Assembly (NCBI GenBank): GCA_016932385.1
Contig: JAFGCY010000084.1
Span: 1-64,000, forward strand
DNA length: 64,000 nucleotides
From: a bacterium
GTDB lineage: Bacteria > 4484-113 > JAFGCY01
Direction: 5' to 3'
In this document: in pieces, positions 50,201 through 58,583 of the stretch
Layout: each line of letters begins with the position of its first letter
How positions within the stretch are numbered: the stretch's first letter is position 1
The notes under the pieces: model-generated
Told to the model about the DNA's origin: nothing
Databases searched by the model: none
What the model saw: the letters and a program-made list of their open reading frames with translations, nothing else
Made by a program: the position numbers and the translations under genes

Positions 50201-52118
50201 GCAGCCGCAATTCGGGATCGTTGGCCGGGCCGACGGCCTTGAAGCTCAGCCGGGCCTGTTCGGGCGCAAGGTTCAGCGTCTCGCCGGTGCCGACCAGAGC
50301 CAGCACCGGCGTCTGGTCCGGCAGCAGGCTGACCGATCCCCCCAACCGCAGGTCGGCCTTCAGCGGCCCATCGCTGGTGAAACCGGCCAGGTCTACGGCC
50401 TGGGGCGCGATGTAGAGGGCCTCGGCTTCCTTGATCTTGATGTTGGGCGGCTGGATCAGCGCGATGACATCGAGTGATTTCAACTGCTGCCCGTTGATCG
50501 ACAGCGCGTCGCTCCAGGTGCGGATACTGGTGGCCTGGCTGTCTCCGTCGAGCGTAATCGTCGCCGCGGCCGACAAGCTCCCCGTCAGTTCCAACTTACC
50601 CAGGCCGTCGCCGCCCCCGAATCGCGCCGCCAGGTCGCGCGCCTGCCGGGCCGGCAAGGCTCCGGTTGTCGCTTCCAGCTGGCCCTGGCGTTTAGCCAAA
50701 TTTATCCCGCCGGTGACTTTGAACGACACGTCGCCACCGGCGAATTCCAGCTTCTCGATTTTCAGCTCGTCCACGGCGTAGGCGATCACACCGTTCAGGC
50801 GACCCAGGTTGACCTCATCGTATTGCGCCTGCTTGCTCGACAGGGTCAGCGTGATGTCCGGCGCGGCGGTGGTGCCGCCGAGGTTGAGCTTGGCTTCGAC
50901 GGCGCCGCTGAGCGGCATGTCCGCCTGGCCGAGCTGGGCCGCCAGCGCTGCCGGATCCGCACAGGACAGCTGCAGCTCGCCGCTGAGCTGGCCATCTTTC
51001 GCCCGGAAGCGCGGCCGGCCTTGGATGCGGCAACCCAACGTCTGCGTATCGAGGTTGGCGGCATAACTCGCAGCGCCTGTATCGTAGTCGACTACCAGTT
51101 TATTGCACCGCATTCGCGGCAGGTTGTTGCTGCTGAACACCAGTCCGGAAAGGTCGGCGCTGCCTTTAATCACCGGCGACACCTCAGGCCGCTTGGTCAA
51201 CTGCAGGCTGGCGGCGTTGATCGTCGCACTCAGATTGGGCGCCACGGGCGGGGACTCGCCGCTGTCAGCAACGAGGCCCAGCCGCGGAAAGATCTGGTTT
51301 AAGTAAGAGCTCAGGCTGGCCAATCCCAGCTGGTCGATGTCCAGGTGTGCCTCATAAGCCGAGCCCGTCAGATTCGTGGTCCCGCGGACCTTGAGCAGGC
51401 CACCTTCATCCGCGCGCTCCAACCGCGCGTTCACGGCCAGCTCTTCACGCTCGGGATTGACCACGACCGTTCCCGTCAAAACGAGGGTTTCCTCATGCAC
51501 GCGGCTTTCCTGCGCGCCGGCCGGACGATAGCCCAACTCGTCCAAAAGCCTAGTCGCCAGTCCCTCGCCGGCCTTGATCTCCGGATACGATTGGTCCAAC
51601 AAGCACCAGTCGGTGAAGTCGACCTGCAGGTCGCGCAGGTTGACCGACACGCCCAACTGTTCACCGGTCGACTCGCGCGGTTTGACCAGCCGGGCCAGGT
51701 TGAACCGGCCATCGGGCTCGCGCTCCAGCCGGACCCAGGGCTCATACAGGGTGACCGAGACGGCGCGGCGCCCGCGGTTGGGTCCGAAGAACGTAAGCAG
51801 GTCGAAACCGACCAGCACCCGCGGGCAGGTTATCCAGGGCGCGTCACCCCCGGCTGGATAGACCTTGGCGTCCGTCATTACGGCGCGGCCGGCCAGGTCA
51901 ACCTCCAGCGTGGCAAACTCCAGCCGCCCTTCGATCGATTCATCGGCCTTGTCCCGCACAAGTCCGGTCAGCATGTCGCCCAGGTACCGATTGACCAGCC
52001 ACCAGGCTGCCAGCAGTAGCAGCACCGCAATTAAAACGGCGATCAGGCAGCCGAACAACACCCGCCGTCGTCGAGGCGGCTTGGCGCTATCCTGGCTGGC
52101 CGGCTGGTTGTTCATCAC
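47232..52118 (-). CDS. TamB-like translocation and assembly module protein
   Basis: 1628 aa. A basic cytoplasmic N-terminus (AKPPRRRR) and one transmembrane helix (about 18-45), followed by over 1100 residues of repetitive beta strands and the C-terminal TamB (DUF490) domain (about 1180-1628: FDLNRLPQVSPYLALIENASGEIDF, PGIWDRSNPDALRVEGSLELPKGSMRLYRHI, ELNLEAFRFGG, LELNFQ). TamB-like proteins bridge the two membranes and carry phospholipid or assemble outer-membrane proteins, so this gene argues for a diderm cell. No TamA/BamA gene is adjacent. No clear -10 or Shine-Dalgarno at the ATG. Confidence 0.9.
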   Translation of the reverse strand: MMNNQPASQDSAKPPRRRRVLFGCLIAVLIAVLLLLAAWWLVNRYLGDMLTGLVRDKADESIEGRLEFATLEVDLAGRAVMTDAKVYPAGGDAPWITCPRVLVGFDLLTFFGPNRGRRAVSVTLYEPWVRLEREPDGRFNLARLVKPRESTGEQLGVSVNLRDLQVDFTDWCLLDQSYPEIKAGEGLATRLLDELGYRPAGAQESRVHEETLVLTGTVVVNPEREELAVNARLERADEGGLLKVRGTTNLTGSAYEAHLDIDQLGLASLSSYLNQIFPRLGLVADSGESPPVAPNLSATINAASLQLTKRPEVSPVIKGSADLSGLVFSSNNLPRMRCNKLVVDYDTGAASYAANLDTQTLGCRIQGRPRFRAKDGQLSGELQLSCADPAALAAQLGQADMPLSGAVEAKLNLGGTTAAPDITLTLSSKQAQYDEVNLGRLNGVIAYAVDELKIEKLEFAGGDVSFKVTGGINLAKRQGQLEATTGALPARQARDLAARFGGGDGLGKLELTGSLSAAATITLDGDSQATSIRTWSDALSINGQQLKSLDVIALIQPPNIKIKEAEALYIAPQAVDLAGFTSDGPLKADLRLGGSVSLLPDQTPVLALVGTGETLNLAPEQARLSFKAVGPANDPELRLQVKSQHSENPLVFNAQGHYREGFAPVTAQLTWQETTAEFTGKVDFAKEKIQGTLAATDVDLGRFSGDPRVRGQASLNAEVGGTFSAPDVTGSVTADQLVFDGARRAYAVHEAQADLIYQGGQSVSITDGHFIFDGNHFTAGGTLGQAGSNLEFSSLDFNLFSVLAAIQPVDDQSGAKSTHIRPPLEIKSSGPLKVRLTGDLADPQAEISYTSGSGQVEGHAFSSARLNATADLKQAKVGLFEVTSTEGRISLTGNAAYEPLAYTADIDVQEFDIAVLTPLAGNELLAGLTGLLNGAVEISGNSGGYSASGQLSLKNGRFHGTDISQAQATLSTSGGVTKITAASVQAQGTNLTANGQLGPAPGQYQLSAKASSLDLGLLTPFLPPEIPALNGRLALDLELGSGRGKYPELTVDARNVGGAVGAGSIRFDALEAEASIKSDKLRLQRCQLTSGQNSLHLTAQLDLAVFEAGGTQRGLPLDVTVGSQDFDLDNVAQLLPEAQRQYVPGGVITCRNVHLTGTSSNPELSGNVTFDLNRLPQVSPYLALIENASGEIDFVPGDFTINRLRLTPAGGSGAQGAAIITGGGGIRLSPFQLKNGSVTIDLGGQEYIYIDTAATDPARLGAGDELPVNFAGWVGGTIQVSAPDRPAAGHRLEISGSVGISNPGKGSSVSMAKPKERTGESQPAPFRFSPRDGLRIAFNDGTEFLYDRGSNPTNLDLKTNVVGAITLRGVPGIWDRSNPDALRVEGSLELPKGSMRLYRHIVRLQTGGNRLTFTNEPGDMYPYLTATAVLELPRVLADTELASLNQGGSSGGGAAGTRRDLLVYFSFANHKLDPSSEPAEAVKLSSEPSLPEDKILQYLLGGAADMLTGSGDLQQFAQEELLAFGSSFISRYIEDELNLEAFRFGGSGDEDNPYYMDLEKELTPGFSVTYYRDFFTEANMTEEYGVKYRILEQRVGNRYNNVELELNFQQSEFRGSGSEFMFTWNTRF

Positions 52119-52225
52119 GGATCAGTCGCTGTCACCTATCGGGACGCATGAGCAGTCCGTCATCTTCATACATTATTATCGATGGAACCTGACTCCGTAA
52201 TATAACCGCGGCCTTTCGTTGATGC

Positions 52226-52231
52226 TAGAAT
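52226..52231 (+). promoter_or_regulatory. Extended -10 TGC-TAGAAT, leaderless arrangement
   Basis: TAGAAT, preceded by an extended-10 TGn, ends 6 nt before ATG 52238. Confidence 0.5.
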
Positions 52232-52237
52232 TCAGCC

Positions 52238-53713
52238 ATGCCGCCAACCCCGGACTCCCAGGCGCAAAGTGAAGCGCCCGTCGCCCCCCCCGACCGGCTG
52301 TCCGCCGGCCAACTGATGCGCCTGAGCGTGCTGTGGTTCGGCTTCCAATTTTTCTGGACCAGCAACCAGCTGATCGTCCTGCCCAAGAAAGTGCGGATCT
52401 TCGTGATGGAGATGCACGGCAACCTGGACCGCCTGGGTTTGTTCCGCAGCCTGATCGATTCCGTGGGCGCGCTAATCGTGGTCTTCACGCAGCTGTTCAT
52501 CGGCTATATCAGCGACCACGCCGAGAGCCGCCTAGGACGGCGCCGGCCATTTGTCCTGTTCGGCGTCTTGACCGGTCTGGGCGGCATCATCTTTTTCATG
52601 CTGGCCCCCAGCTATTGGTGGCTGTTCCTGGCTTACATGATTATCCAGTTCTGTCTGAACGTAGCCAGCGTGCCGTTCCAGAGCCTGCTGCCCGATCTCG
52701 TGCCCAAGGTCCAGCACAGCCGCGCCGGCGCTCTGATGGGCATCAACCAGGTCGGCGGCCAGTTGATCGGTCTCATCGTGTATATCGCGATGCTGGTCGT
52801 CTTCAAGGACAACATCGAGCGCGGCTGGCTGCACATCCTCCTGCCCGCCTATGTCGTGATCCTGCTGGTCACCTTGTGCATCGTGTTCTTCAGCGTGGAC
52901 GAGATCGGTTGGATGCGCAACGCCAGGGAGCGCCTGACCGGCGCGGTTGTCAAGCTGAAACTGCTGCCCGGTACCTTGGTGGTTTATCAGCAACGGTCGC
53001 GGTTCCTGCTGGTGACGATCGCCCGCGACTACCTGGCGATCGACCTGCGCCAGCATCCCAATTTTCTGTGGCTGGCGGTCAGCCGTTTCGCGATGTACTT
53101 CGGCTATTCCACGTTCCTCGACTGGGTGGCTTACTATACCGAGGTCAACCTGGACGGCGCGGGTTGGCTGAAATCGCTGGGACTGGGCCAGGATCTGCTG
53201 ATGATCGTCCTGCCGGGAATGCTGCTCAGCTTTTTGATTTCCGCGATGGTCGGCAACCTGCTGTCCGCGCCGCTGTCGGAGCGCTTCAGCAAGAAAGCCG
53301 TCATTGCCAGCGGAGGCCTGCTGGCGATCGCCATGTTCGTACCGCTCATCCTGACCAGCAACGTCTGGGTGGCGATCGGCAGTGGCGTATTCGTGGGCCT
53401 GGGCTGGGGCGCGTTCCTCGCCGCCGACTGGGCGTTTGCCTGCACGGTGATGCCCAAAGAAAAAGTCGGCAGCTTCATGGGCCTGTGGACGATCACCGGC
53501 TTGCTGTCCCAGACGCTAAGCCCCCTGATCAGCGGGCCGATCCGCGACCTGGTCTTCAACCTCAGCAAGGCGGGAATGGGGGAGCGCGGCGCGGAAGCCT
53601 TCGCTCATCAGGTCTTGTTCGCGATGATCATCGTCTACTTCCTGGTCGGCGTCTGGATGCTGCGGCATGTCCGCGAGCAAGGCTCGCCGACGGCGCACGG
53701 CAAGGCTACTTAA
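52238..53713 (+). CDS. Major facilitator superfamily transporter
   Basis: 491 aa with 12 predicted transmembrane helices. The loop GYISDHAESRLGRRRPFVLFG matches the cation:sugar symporter/SLC45-like group, and LLPDLVPKVQHSRAGALMGINQVGG is also typical of it. Likely a sugar or glycoside symporter; the substrate is unknown. Its stop codon overlaps the convergent coiled-coil gene by 8 bp. Confidence 0.85.
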   Translation: MPPTPDSQAQSEAPVAPPDRLSAGQLMRLSVLWFGFQFFWTSNQLIVLPKKVRIFVMEMHGNLDRLGLFRSLIDSVGALIVVFTQLFIGYISDHAESRLGRRRPFVLFGVLTGLGGIIFFMLAPSYWWLFLAYMIIQFCLNVASVPFQSLLPDLVPKVQHSRAGALMGINQVGGQLIGLIVYIAMLVVFKDNIERGWLHILLPAYVVILLVTLCIVFFSVDEIGWMRNARERLTGAVVKLKLLPGTLVVYQQRSRFLLVTIARDYLAIDLRQHPNFLWLAVSRFAMYFGYSTFLDWVAYYTEVNLDGAGWLKSLGLGQDLLMIVLPGMLLSFLISAMVGNLLSAPLSERFSKKAVIASGGLLAIAMFVPLILTSNVWVAIGSGVFVGLGWGAFLAADWAFACTVMPKEKVGSFMGLWTITGLLSQTLSPLISGPIRDLVFNLSKAGMGERGAEAFAHQVLFAMIIVYFLVGVWMLRHVREQGSPTAHGKAT

Positions 53714-53882
53714 GGCCGGGAACGTTCTCGCCCAACTTCTCCACCCACTGGCTGAGCGTGCTGGTCGCCTGGCGCAGGTCCGCGACCTCGCTGCGCAAAT
53801 AGGACACTTCCTGGCTCAGTTCCTTGATCTTCGTTTCCAGGTCGTTGATCCGGTCTTCGTGATTCCTCGTCTCTTCGCTCAT
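53706..53882 (-). CDS. 58-aa coiled-coil protein (SlyX-like size)
   Basis: Below the ORF-track cutoff. ATG 53882, product opening MSEETRNHEDRINDLETKIK and continuing with heptads (ELSQEVSYLRSEVADLRQA) to the end, so a short coiled coil. GGAG lies 7 nt upstream, and TATAAT on the minus strand at 53915-53920 would give a leader of about 25-30 nt. The TAG overlaps the stop of the convergent MFS gene. SlyX proteins have a similar size and shape; homology is not established. Confidence 0.6.
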   Translation of the reverse strand: MSEETRNHEDRINDLETKIKELSQEVSYLRSEVADLRQATSTLSQWVEKLGENVPGLK

Positions 53883-53949
53883 GGTTTTCTCCGCCTCTCG
53901 TTCGCCTCACCAGGATTATAGCAAGCTTAGTCCGCGCTTGCCGCTGTTT

Positions 53950-55806
53950 TTACTCAACCACTCGGTTGGGAAACAGTGGCCCGGCACATCCCAGCCCGCA
54001 GGCGGTACAGCGTTCGTGGCAAGGCGGGCTCGCTACGCCTAACTGGTAGGCCTGCCACTGCTGTTCCAAGAACTGCCGGCCCACGCCGCGGTCGATATGG
54101 TCCCAGGGCTGGGGCGCTTGTGGATCGCGCTCGGTAAACACTTGCTCGTCCAGGTTGATGCCCTGGTCGGCCAGCAACTGCTCCCAAATTGCATAGTCGA
54201 AGTTGTCGCTGAGCAACACCTGGCCGGCCCGGCTGGCCGCCTCAATCAAGCCCGCCAATTCACGCCCGCCCCGGCTCAACAGCGCCTCAATCACCGCCTC
54301 GCCCGTGTCATGCCAACTCAGCTTGACCGCCCCGCGGGGTTTCCTGAGCAGCTCCCGCAGCCGCTGCTGCTTGTGCTTCGTGAGCTCGGGTCGTTCCATC
54401 GCCTGCCAGGCCAGGGGTGTATGCGCCTTGGGCACGAGCACGCTCATCGACACATTGAACTGCGGCCTTCTTGCACCGAGTTCCCTCGCCAGTCCGAAGA
54501 GACCGTCGATCAGCTCCGCGGTCTCGTCCATCGCTTCCAGCTGCTCGCCGGCAAAGCCGCACATAAAGTAGAGCTTGAACTTGTGCCAGCCAGCCGTCAT
54601 CAGGTGCGTAAACGTCGCGCGAACGTCGTCCGCGGTAACGCGCTTGTTGATCGCGCAACGCAGCTGTTCCCCACCGGCCTCCAGCGCGATCGTCAGGCTG
54701 GTCTCGCGCGGCCGGCGCAGCAACTCCGCCAGGCGCGCGCTCATGGCATCCGCGCGCAGGCTGGGTACGGCCACACCAACCCCCGGCGGCAAAGCGGCTT
54801 TGACCCGCTGGATCAACTCAATCAGCTGCGGGTGGTCCAGCGTACTCAAGCTCATCAGGCTGATCTCGTCCGCGCCCGTATTACGCTGCAACTCGACCGC
54901 CGCCCGGGCCAGCAGATCCACCGGCCGCGCCCGGGCCGGTCGCGTGATATAGCCCGCCTGGCAGAACCGGCAGCCCTGCGGGCACCCGCGCATGACTTCC
55001 AGATAAGCCTTGTCGCTGGGTACTTCGACAAACGGCTGCACCGGATTGACCGGCAGCGGCCGGTCCGCCAGGTCGGCGACATAGCGCCGCTCGATCCGGG
55101 ACGGCGGCCCCGCCACCTGCGGCTCAACCTGCACCTGCCTGCCGTGGTTGCTAGCACGGGACGCATAGAACCGCGGCACATAGCAGCCGGGAACCGTGGC
55201 CGCCGTCTGCAACAGCTCCTCCCGCGAGTCGTTTTGCCCGGCAATCAGCAGGTCCAGCAGCTCATCCAGTACTGCCTCGGCTTCGCCGTTGACGATGATG
55301 TCGAAGAACGGCGCCACGGGCTCGGGATTGCACGTGCACTGGCCACCGGCGATCACCAGGGGGTGGGCGGCGCTACGCGCAGCCGCCCGCAGCGGAATGG
55401 CCGCCAGTTCCAGCAAGCGCAATGCGGACGGATACGCCAGCTCGTGGGTCAGGCTGACCCCTAGCATGGTGAAGTCGGCGACGGGCCGGCGCGATTCGAG
55501 CGTCCAGAGCGGCACCCCTTCGTCAAGCATCAGCACCTGCATATCCGGGGCCGGAATAAAGGTGCGCTCGCACAGGCAATCCGGCCGGGCGTTGATGTGC
55601 TGGTAGATCACCTCGCGGCCGTGGTAGCTCATGCCGATCTCGTACAGGTCGGGAAAGGCGTAGGCAAAACGCAGCCGCACGCTGTGCCAATCCTTATGGA
55701 TCGACCCCGGTTCCTGACCGAGGTAGCGCGCCGGGCTTTGTACCTCGAGCAATCGGGGTCTGATCAATTCTTCAAAAGCTGTATGTTGACTCGCCGGCCC
55801 AGGCAT
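53950..55806 (-). CDS. B12-binding radical SAM protein (TIGR03960-like)
   Basis: 618 aa. An N-terminal cobalamin-binding-like domain (RLRFAYAFPDLYEIGMSYHGREVIY, FTMLGVSLTHELAYPSALRLLELA, VIAGGQCTCNPEPVAPFFD) precedes a radical SAM core with RGCPQGCRFCQAGY and the elp3-type barrel. The C-terminus has CHERCTACGLGC, extra Cys possibly binding a second cluster. The usual partner, a DUF2344 protein, and ribonuclease E/G are not nearby. ATG 55806 (MPGPASQH) is set by TAGAAT 7 nt upstream; the track start is 11 codons too early. Substrate unknown. Confidence 0.85.
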   Translation of the reverse strand: MPGPASQHTAFEELIRPRLLEVQSPARYLGQEPGSIHKDWHSVRLRFAYAFPDLYEIGMSYHGREVIYQHINARPDCLCERTFIPAPDMQVLMLDEGVPLWTLESRRPVADFTMLGVSLTHELAYPSALRLLELAAIPLRAAARSAAHPLVIAGGQCTCNPEPVAPFFDIIVNGEAEAVLDELLDLLIAGQNDSREELLQTAATVPGCYVPRFYASRASNHGRQVQVEPQVAGPPSRIERRYVADLADRPLPVNPVQPFVEVPSDKAYLEVMRGCPQGCRFCQAGYITRPARARPVDLLARAAVELQRNTGADEISLMSLSTLDHPQLIELIQRVKAALPPGVGVAVPSLRADAMSARLAELLRRPRETSLTIALEAGGEQLRCAINKRVTADDVRATFTHLMTAGWHKFKLYFMCGFAGEQLEAMDETAELIDGLFGLARELGARRPQFNVSMSVLVPKAHTPLAWQAMERPELTKHKQQRLRELLRKPRGAVKLSWHDTGEAVIEALLSRGGRELAGLIEAASRAGQVLLSDNFDYAIWEQLLADQGINLDEQVFTERDPQAPQPWDHIDRGVGRQFLEQQWQAYQLGVASPPCHERCTACGLGCAGPLFPNRVVE

Positions 55807-55813
55807 TCGCTTA

Positions 55814-55819
55814 ATTCTA
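55814..55819 (-). promoter_or_regulatory. -10 hexamer TAGAAT, leaderless arrangement
   Basis: TAGAAT ends 7 nt before ATG 55806. Confidence 0.5.
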
Positions 55820-55847
55820 ACGGAACATCCCGAGCCCAAGCGCGGCG

Positions 55848-56222
55848 CTAGTCCTGGACCTCAGTCTTCAAGGTCTCCAGAACGCCGATAATCTTTAACA
55901 GGGCATTCTGGTTCAAGTTGAACTTGTTGCCTGGTTCTTCGTTGGCTTTTTTCAGGTCTGCGACGATCAGCTGCGCTTCCCGGAACGAGCCTTTCTTGCC
56001 GAATTCCGCTTCGCTCTTGGACAGCAGTTTTTCCAGCTTGCTGATCGAGGTTTCGGGAACATCGCCGTCACTCTCGATCTCCGCTTTGATCTTCAACAAG
56101 ACGTTGGTCAGGTCGGTTTTATACTTTTTATCTCCACTGAGCGCCAGCGAAGTGCAGCCAAATATGCTCAACAGCAATCCAACCGCAACGAGCGCCAGCA
56201 AAATGTTGCTAATCCGGTGCAT
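55848..56222 (-). CDS. Small lipoprotein of unknown function
   Basis: 124 aa. Signal peptide with Cys at about residue 23 (LLLSIFGCTSLALSG). The mature part is charged and helical (LTNVLLKIKAEIESDGDVPETSISKLEKLLSKSEAEFGKKGSF). GAGGAGG precedes ATG 56222, and TTAAAAT farther upstream is a possible -10, so this gene has a normal leader. No family recognised. Confidence 0.7.
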   Translation of the reverse strand: MHRISNILLALVAVGLLLSIFGCTSLALSGDKKYKTDLTNVLLKIKAEIESDGDVPETSISKLEKLLSKSEAEFGKKGSFREAQLIVADLKKANEEPGNKFNLNQNALLKIIGVLETLKTEVQD

Positions 56223-56326
56223 GGAATCTTCCTCCTCGAAAGCTAGCGGCGTATTTTAACCCGCGACGCCCAAGCTGGCAATGCGCCGCCGCCGAGAGCT
56301 ATACTGGCGGCTGAAGGAGCAACGAA

Positions 56327-56821
56327 GTGGCGCATACTGAACCACGGCCGATCATCCGGCCCGAACCGCTGGCGATGTACGAACTGGTCTTTCCCAGCGA
56401 CCTCAATCCCCACGGCTCGATGTTTGGCGGCCGGGTGCTGGCGATGATGGACAAGTGCGCCGGACTGTGTGTCGGGCGCTGGTGCAACCGGATTCCGGTG
56501 ACCGCCAGTATCGATGCGATCCAGTTTGTCACGCCGATCCGCCAGGGTCAGATGATCGAGGCCCGGGCGCAGATCGTCCATGTCGGCCGCTCCAGTTGCA
56601 TGGCGCGCGTCAGCGTCTATGCCGACGATATGTTGTCCGCCGACCGCTTTTTCTGTTGCGAAGGCTATTTCACGATGGTCGGGATCGACGCCCACGGCCG
56701 GCCGGTGGTCCTGCCCCAGATTCCGGTGGAGACGGACGAGGAGAAACGGCAGTGGGAGATCGCCGCCAAGATCAAGGAAAATCTACTGGCGCGGCGCGCC
56801 CAGGCCGAGCCCAGAAAATAG
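56327..56821 (+). CDS. Acyl-CoA thioesterase, hotdog fold (YciA/BACH type)
   Basis: 164 aa. Hotdog thioesterase with DLNPHGSMFGGRVLAMMDKCAGLCVGRW (active-site Asn/His/Gly region), TASIDAIQFVTPIRQGQMIEARAQI and FTMVGID, all typical of YciA-like enzymes that hydrolyse acyl-CoA in the cytosol. GTG start with AAGGAG upstream (leader from TATACT). Confidence 0.9.
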   Translation: MAHTEPRPIIRPEPLAMYELVFPSDLNPHGSMFGGRVLAMMDKCAGLCVGRWCNRIPVTASIDAIQFVTPIRQGQMIEARAQIVHVGRSSCMARVSVYADDMLSADRFFCCEGYFTMVGIDAHGRPVVLPQIPVETDEEKRQWEIAAKIKENLLARRAQAEPRK

Positions 56822-56841
56822 GTATAATTTGCGGTTGAGAC

Positions 56842-58161
56842 ATGTCGGCTTCAGCTACCACAAAACAGGTTAACCCCGACCGGCGGCGCCCGACGGGCTA
56901 TTGGCTCGGAACCATCATCGTTACCGTCTTTACGGCGGTTTGCATCCTGGCCTTCATCGGCCTGATGTTCCGTCCCCAGTCGGACAACGGCATCCGCATC
57001 TGGCTGTTGAACCACGCGCCGGACCAGACGGTAATCATCAACCCATTCAACGGCGTCGTGGAAAAGAAATTCCAGGTCGCCGACGGCTTGCGCGGGCTGG
57101 CCTTCAGCCGGGATGGCACGAAGGCTTATTTCTACAATGTCGTCGATGTTTCAAACCGCCTGACCGTCAAGGATACGCGAACCTACCTGACCGAGGAAGT
57201 GATCGAGGTCGACGGCGTGCCCCAGGGTATCGGCGTGTTTCCGGACAATCGCAAGCTGGCCGTGATTCTGGGCTCCAAGACGGACTTCATGGCCGGCGGC
57301 TTTGACGTGATCGACCTGATGGAGCAGTCCGCCGCCAATCCCGAGCGCAAGAAACGGCTGTACCGCGAGCGCGAGTTGCGGCTGACCCACAAGATCGCTG
57401 TCAGCGACGACGGCGACAAGATCTATTGCGTCGACGCCAAGTCGGACCGGATCAGCGTTTTTTCGTTTAAGCAAAAGCAGCTGATCAAAGAGATCGACCT
57501 GTACGGCGCGCCGGAGGAGCTGTTCTACCCCCGCGTCGGGCAGTACTACTACGTCAGCGTGCTGATGCACCGGGCGATTTATCAGATCGACAAGTCCACC
57601 GACAACGTCGAAGCGGTCTATGTCTATGCATTCCGTGAGCGCAACGAGAAAAAGGACACCGGCAAGCTGCGGCACATGGCGATCACCAGCGACGCCCGTT
57701 ATCTGGTCGGCACAAACTACGAGGACAAGACCGTCGCCATCTGGGACCTGAAAGACCGCAGCAAGAACGATTACGACTGGCAGGATGTGCCGTACTTCCC
57801 CGATGTTTACGAAGGCTCATATCGCTTCGAACGGACGCACTACCTGCCGATCCAGCGCTTCGAACTCAAGGGTGGTTACGATCCGAACATCAAGTACGTG
57901 CCCGGTGGCCAGCACCTGGCCATCGACCCCTTGGACCAGTACCTGGCGGTCGTCGACGATTACGGCGCCGTATACATCTATGACTGGCAAAAAGGCCTGC
58001 GAACCAACTGGAGCTACGAAGGGTCTGGAACCAGTGAACGAACCGGACTGCCGGTTCCGGAGCCGGTGAAAATCGTCGTGGACATTGCCGACAGAACCAC
58101 CGAGATACGGGACATGCAGTTTTCCATTCCGGCCATTCGGAATCAAGACCAGGAGGAGTAA
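56842..58161 (+). CDS. Membrane-anchored beta-propeller protein
   Basis: 439 aa. One transmembrane helix (about 23-47: IIVTVFTAVCILAFIGLMF), then an extracytoplasmic repeat region resembling a YVTN/WD40-type propeller: IINPFNGVVEKKFQVADGLRGLAFSRDGTKAYF, VDGVPQGIGVFPDNRKLAV, KIAVSDDGDKIYCVD, HMAITSDARYLVGTN, LAIDPLDQYLAVVDDYGAVYIYD. TATAAT lies 13 nt before ATG. TAATG overlap with the next gene couples the operon. Likely binds a partner or ligand at the outer face of the inner membrane; no family name is certain. Confidence 0.75.
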   Translation: MSASATTKQVNPDRRRPTGYWLGTIIVTVFTAVCILAFIGLMFRPQSDNGIRIWLLNHAPDQTVIINPFNGVVEKKFQVADGLRGLAFSRDGTKAYFYNVVDVSNRLTVKDTRTYLTEEVIEVDGVPQGIGVFPDNRKLAVILGSKTDFMAGGFDVIDLMEQSAANPERKKRLYRERELRLTHKIAVSDDGDKIYCVDAKSDRISVFSFKQKQLIKEIDLYGAPEELFYPRVGQYYYVSVLMHRAIYQIDKSTDNVEAVYVYAFRERNEKKDTGKLRHMAITSDARYLVGTNYEDKTVAIWDLKDRSKNDYDWQDVPYFPDVYEGSYRFERTHYLPIQRFELKGGYDPNIKYVPGGQHLAIDPLDQYLAVVDDYGAVYIYDWQKGLRTNWSYEGSGTSERTGLPVPEPVKIVVDIADRTTEIRDMQFSIPAIRNQDQEE

Positions 58162-58583
58162 TGTTGATCGCGGCCGTGGAAGTGTCTGGCATGCAACCGG
58201 TGGCACTGCTGCTATTGACGCTCTATTTGGCCGCCGCCGCGATCCTGGCGCCGCGCGAGTTGAGCTTCCTGGCCAAGGTCGAGCAACCCGACAAACGCCT
58301 GTTCATCACCCAGGATGTCCTGCTGTCGGCCAGCATTCTCGGCGTGCTGATTCCCGCCGCGCTGATCGGCGGTGACATGGGTACGCGCCAGGCCATTTAC
58401 CTGTTCACCGTGATCGGGGTGGCGTTCACCTTGCTGTGGATTGTCGCCGTCTGGATGGCGGTGGCCCGGCAACGTTACGTGCTCAAGCTATTGCAGGACT
58501 CAACCCGCGACAGCCAGGTGCAGATCGCCAAAATTGCGGAGCAGCTCAAACAGGCCCAGACGAAGGAGACGGATGATGCTTAG
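58161..58583 (+). CDS. Small membrane protein with C-terminal coiled coil
   Basis: 140 aa. Three hydrophobic segments (PVALLLLTLYLAAAAILA, ISQDVLLSASILGVLIPAALIG-like, IYLFTVIGVAFTLLWIVAVWMAV) and a C-terminal amphipathic coiled coil (about 108-137). Middle gene of the beta-propeller operon: its ATG overlaps the preceding TAA and its TAG overlaps the next start. Function unknown. Confidence 0.7.
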   Translation: MLIAAVEVSGMQPVALLLLTLYLAAAAILAPRELSFLAKVEQPDKRLFITQDVLLSASILGVLIPAALIGGDMGTRQAIYLFTVIGVAFTLLWIVAVWMAVARQRYVLKLLQDSTRDSQVQIAKIAEQLKQAQTKETDDA

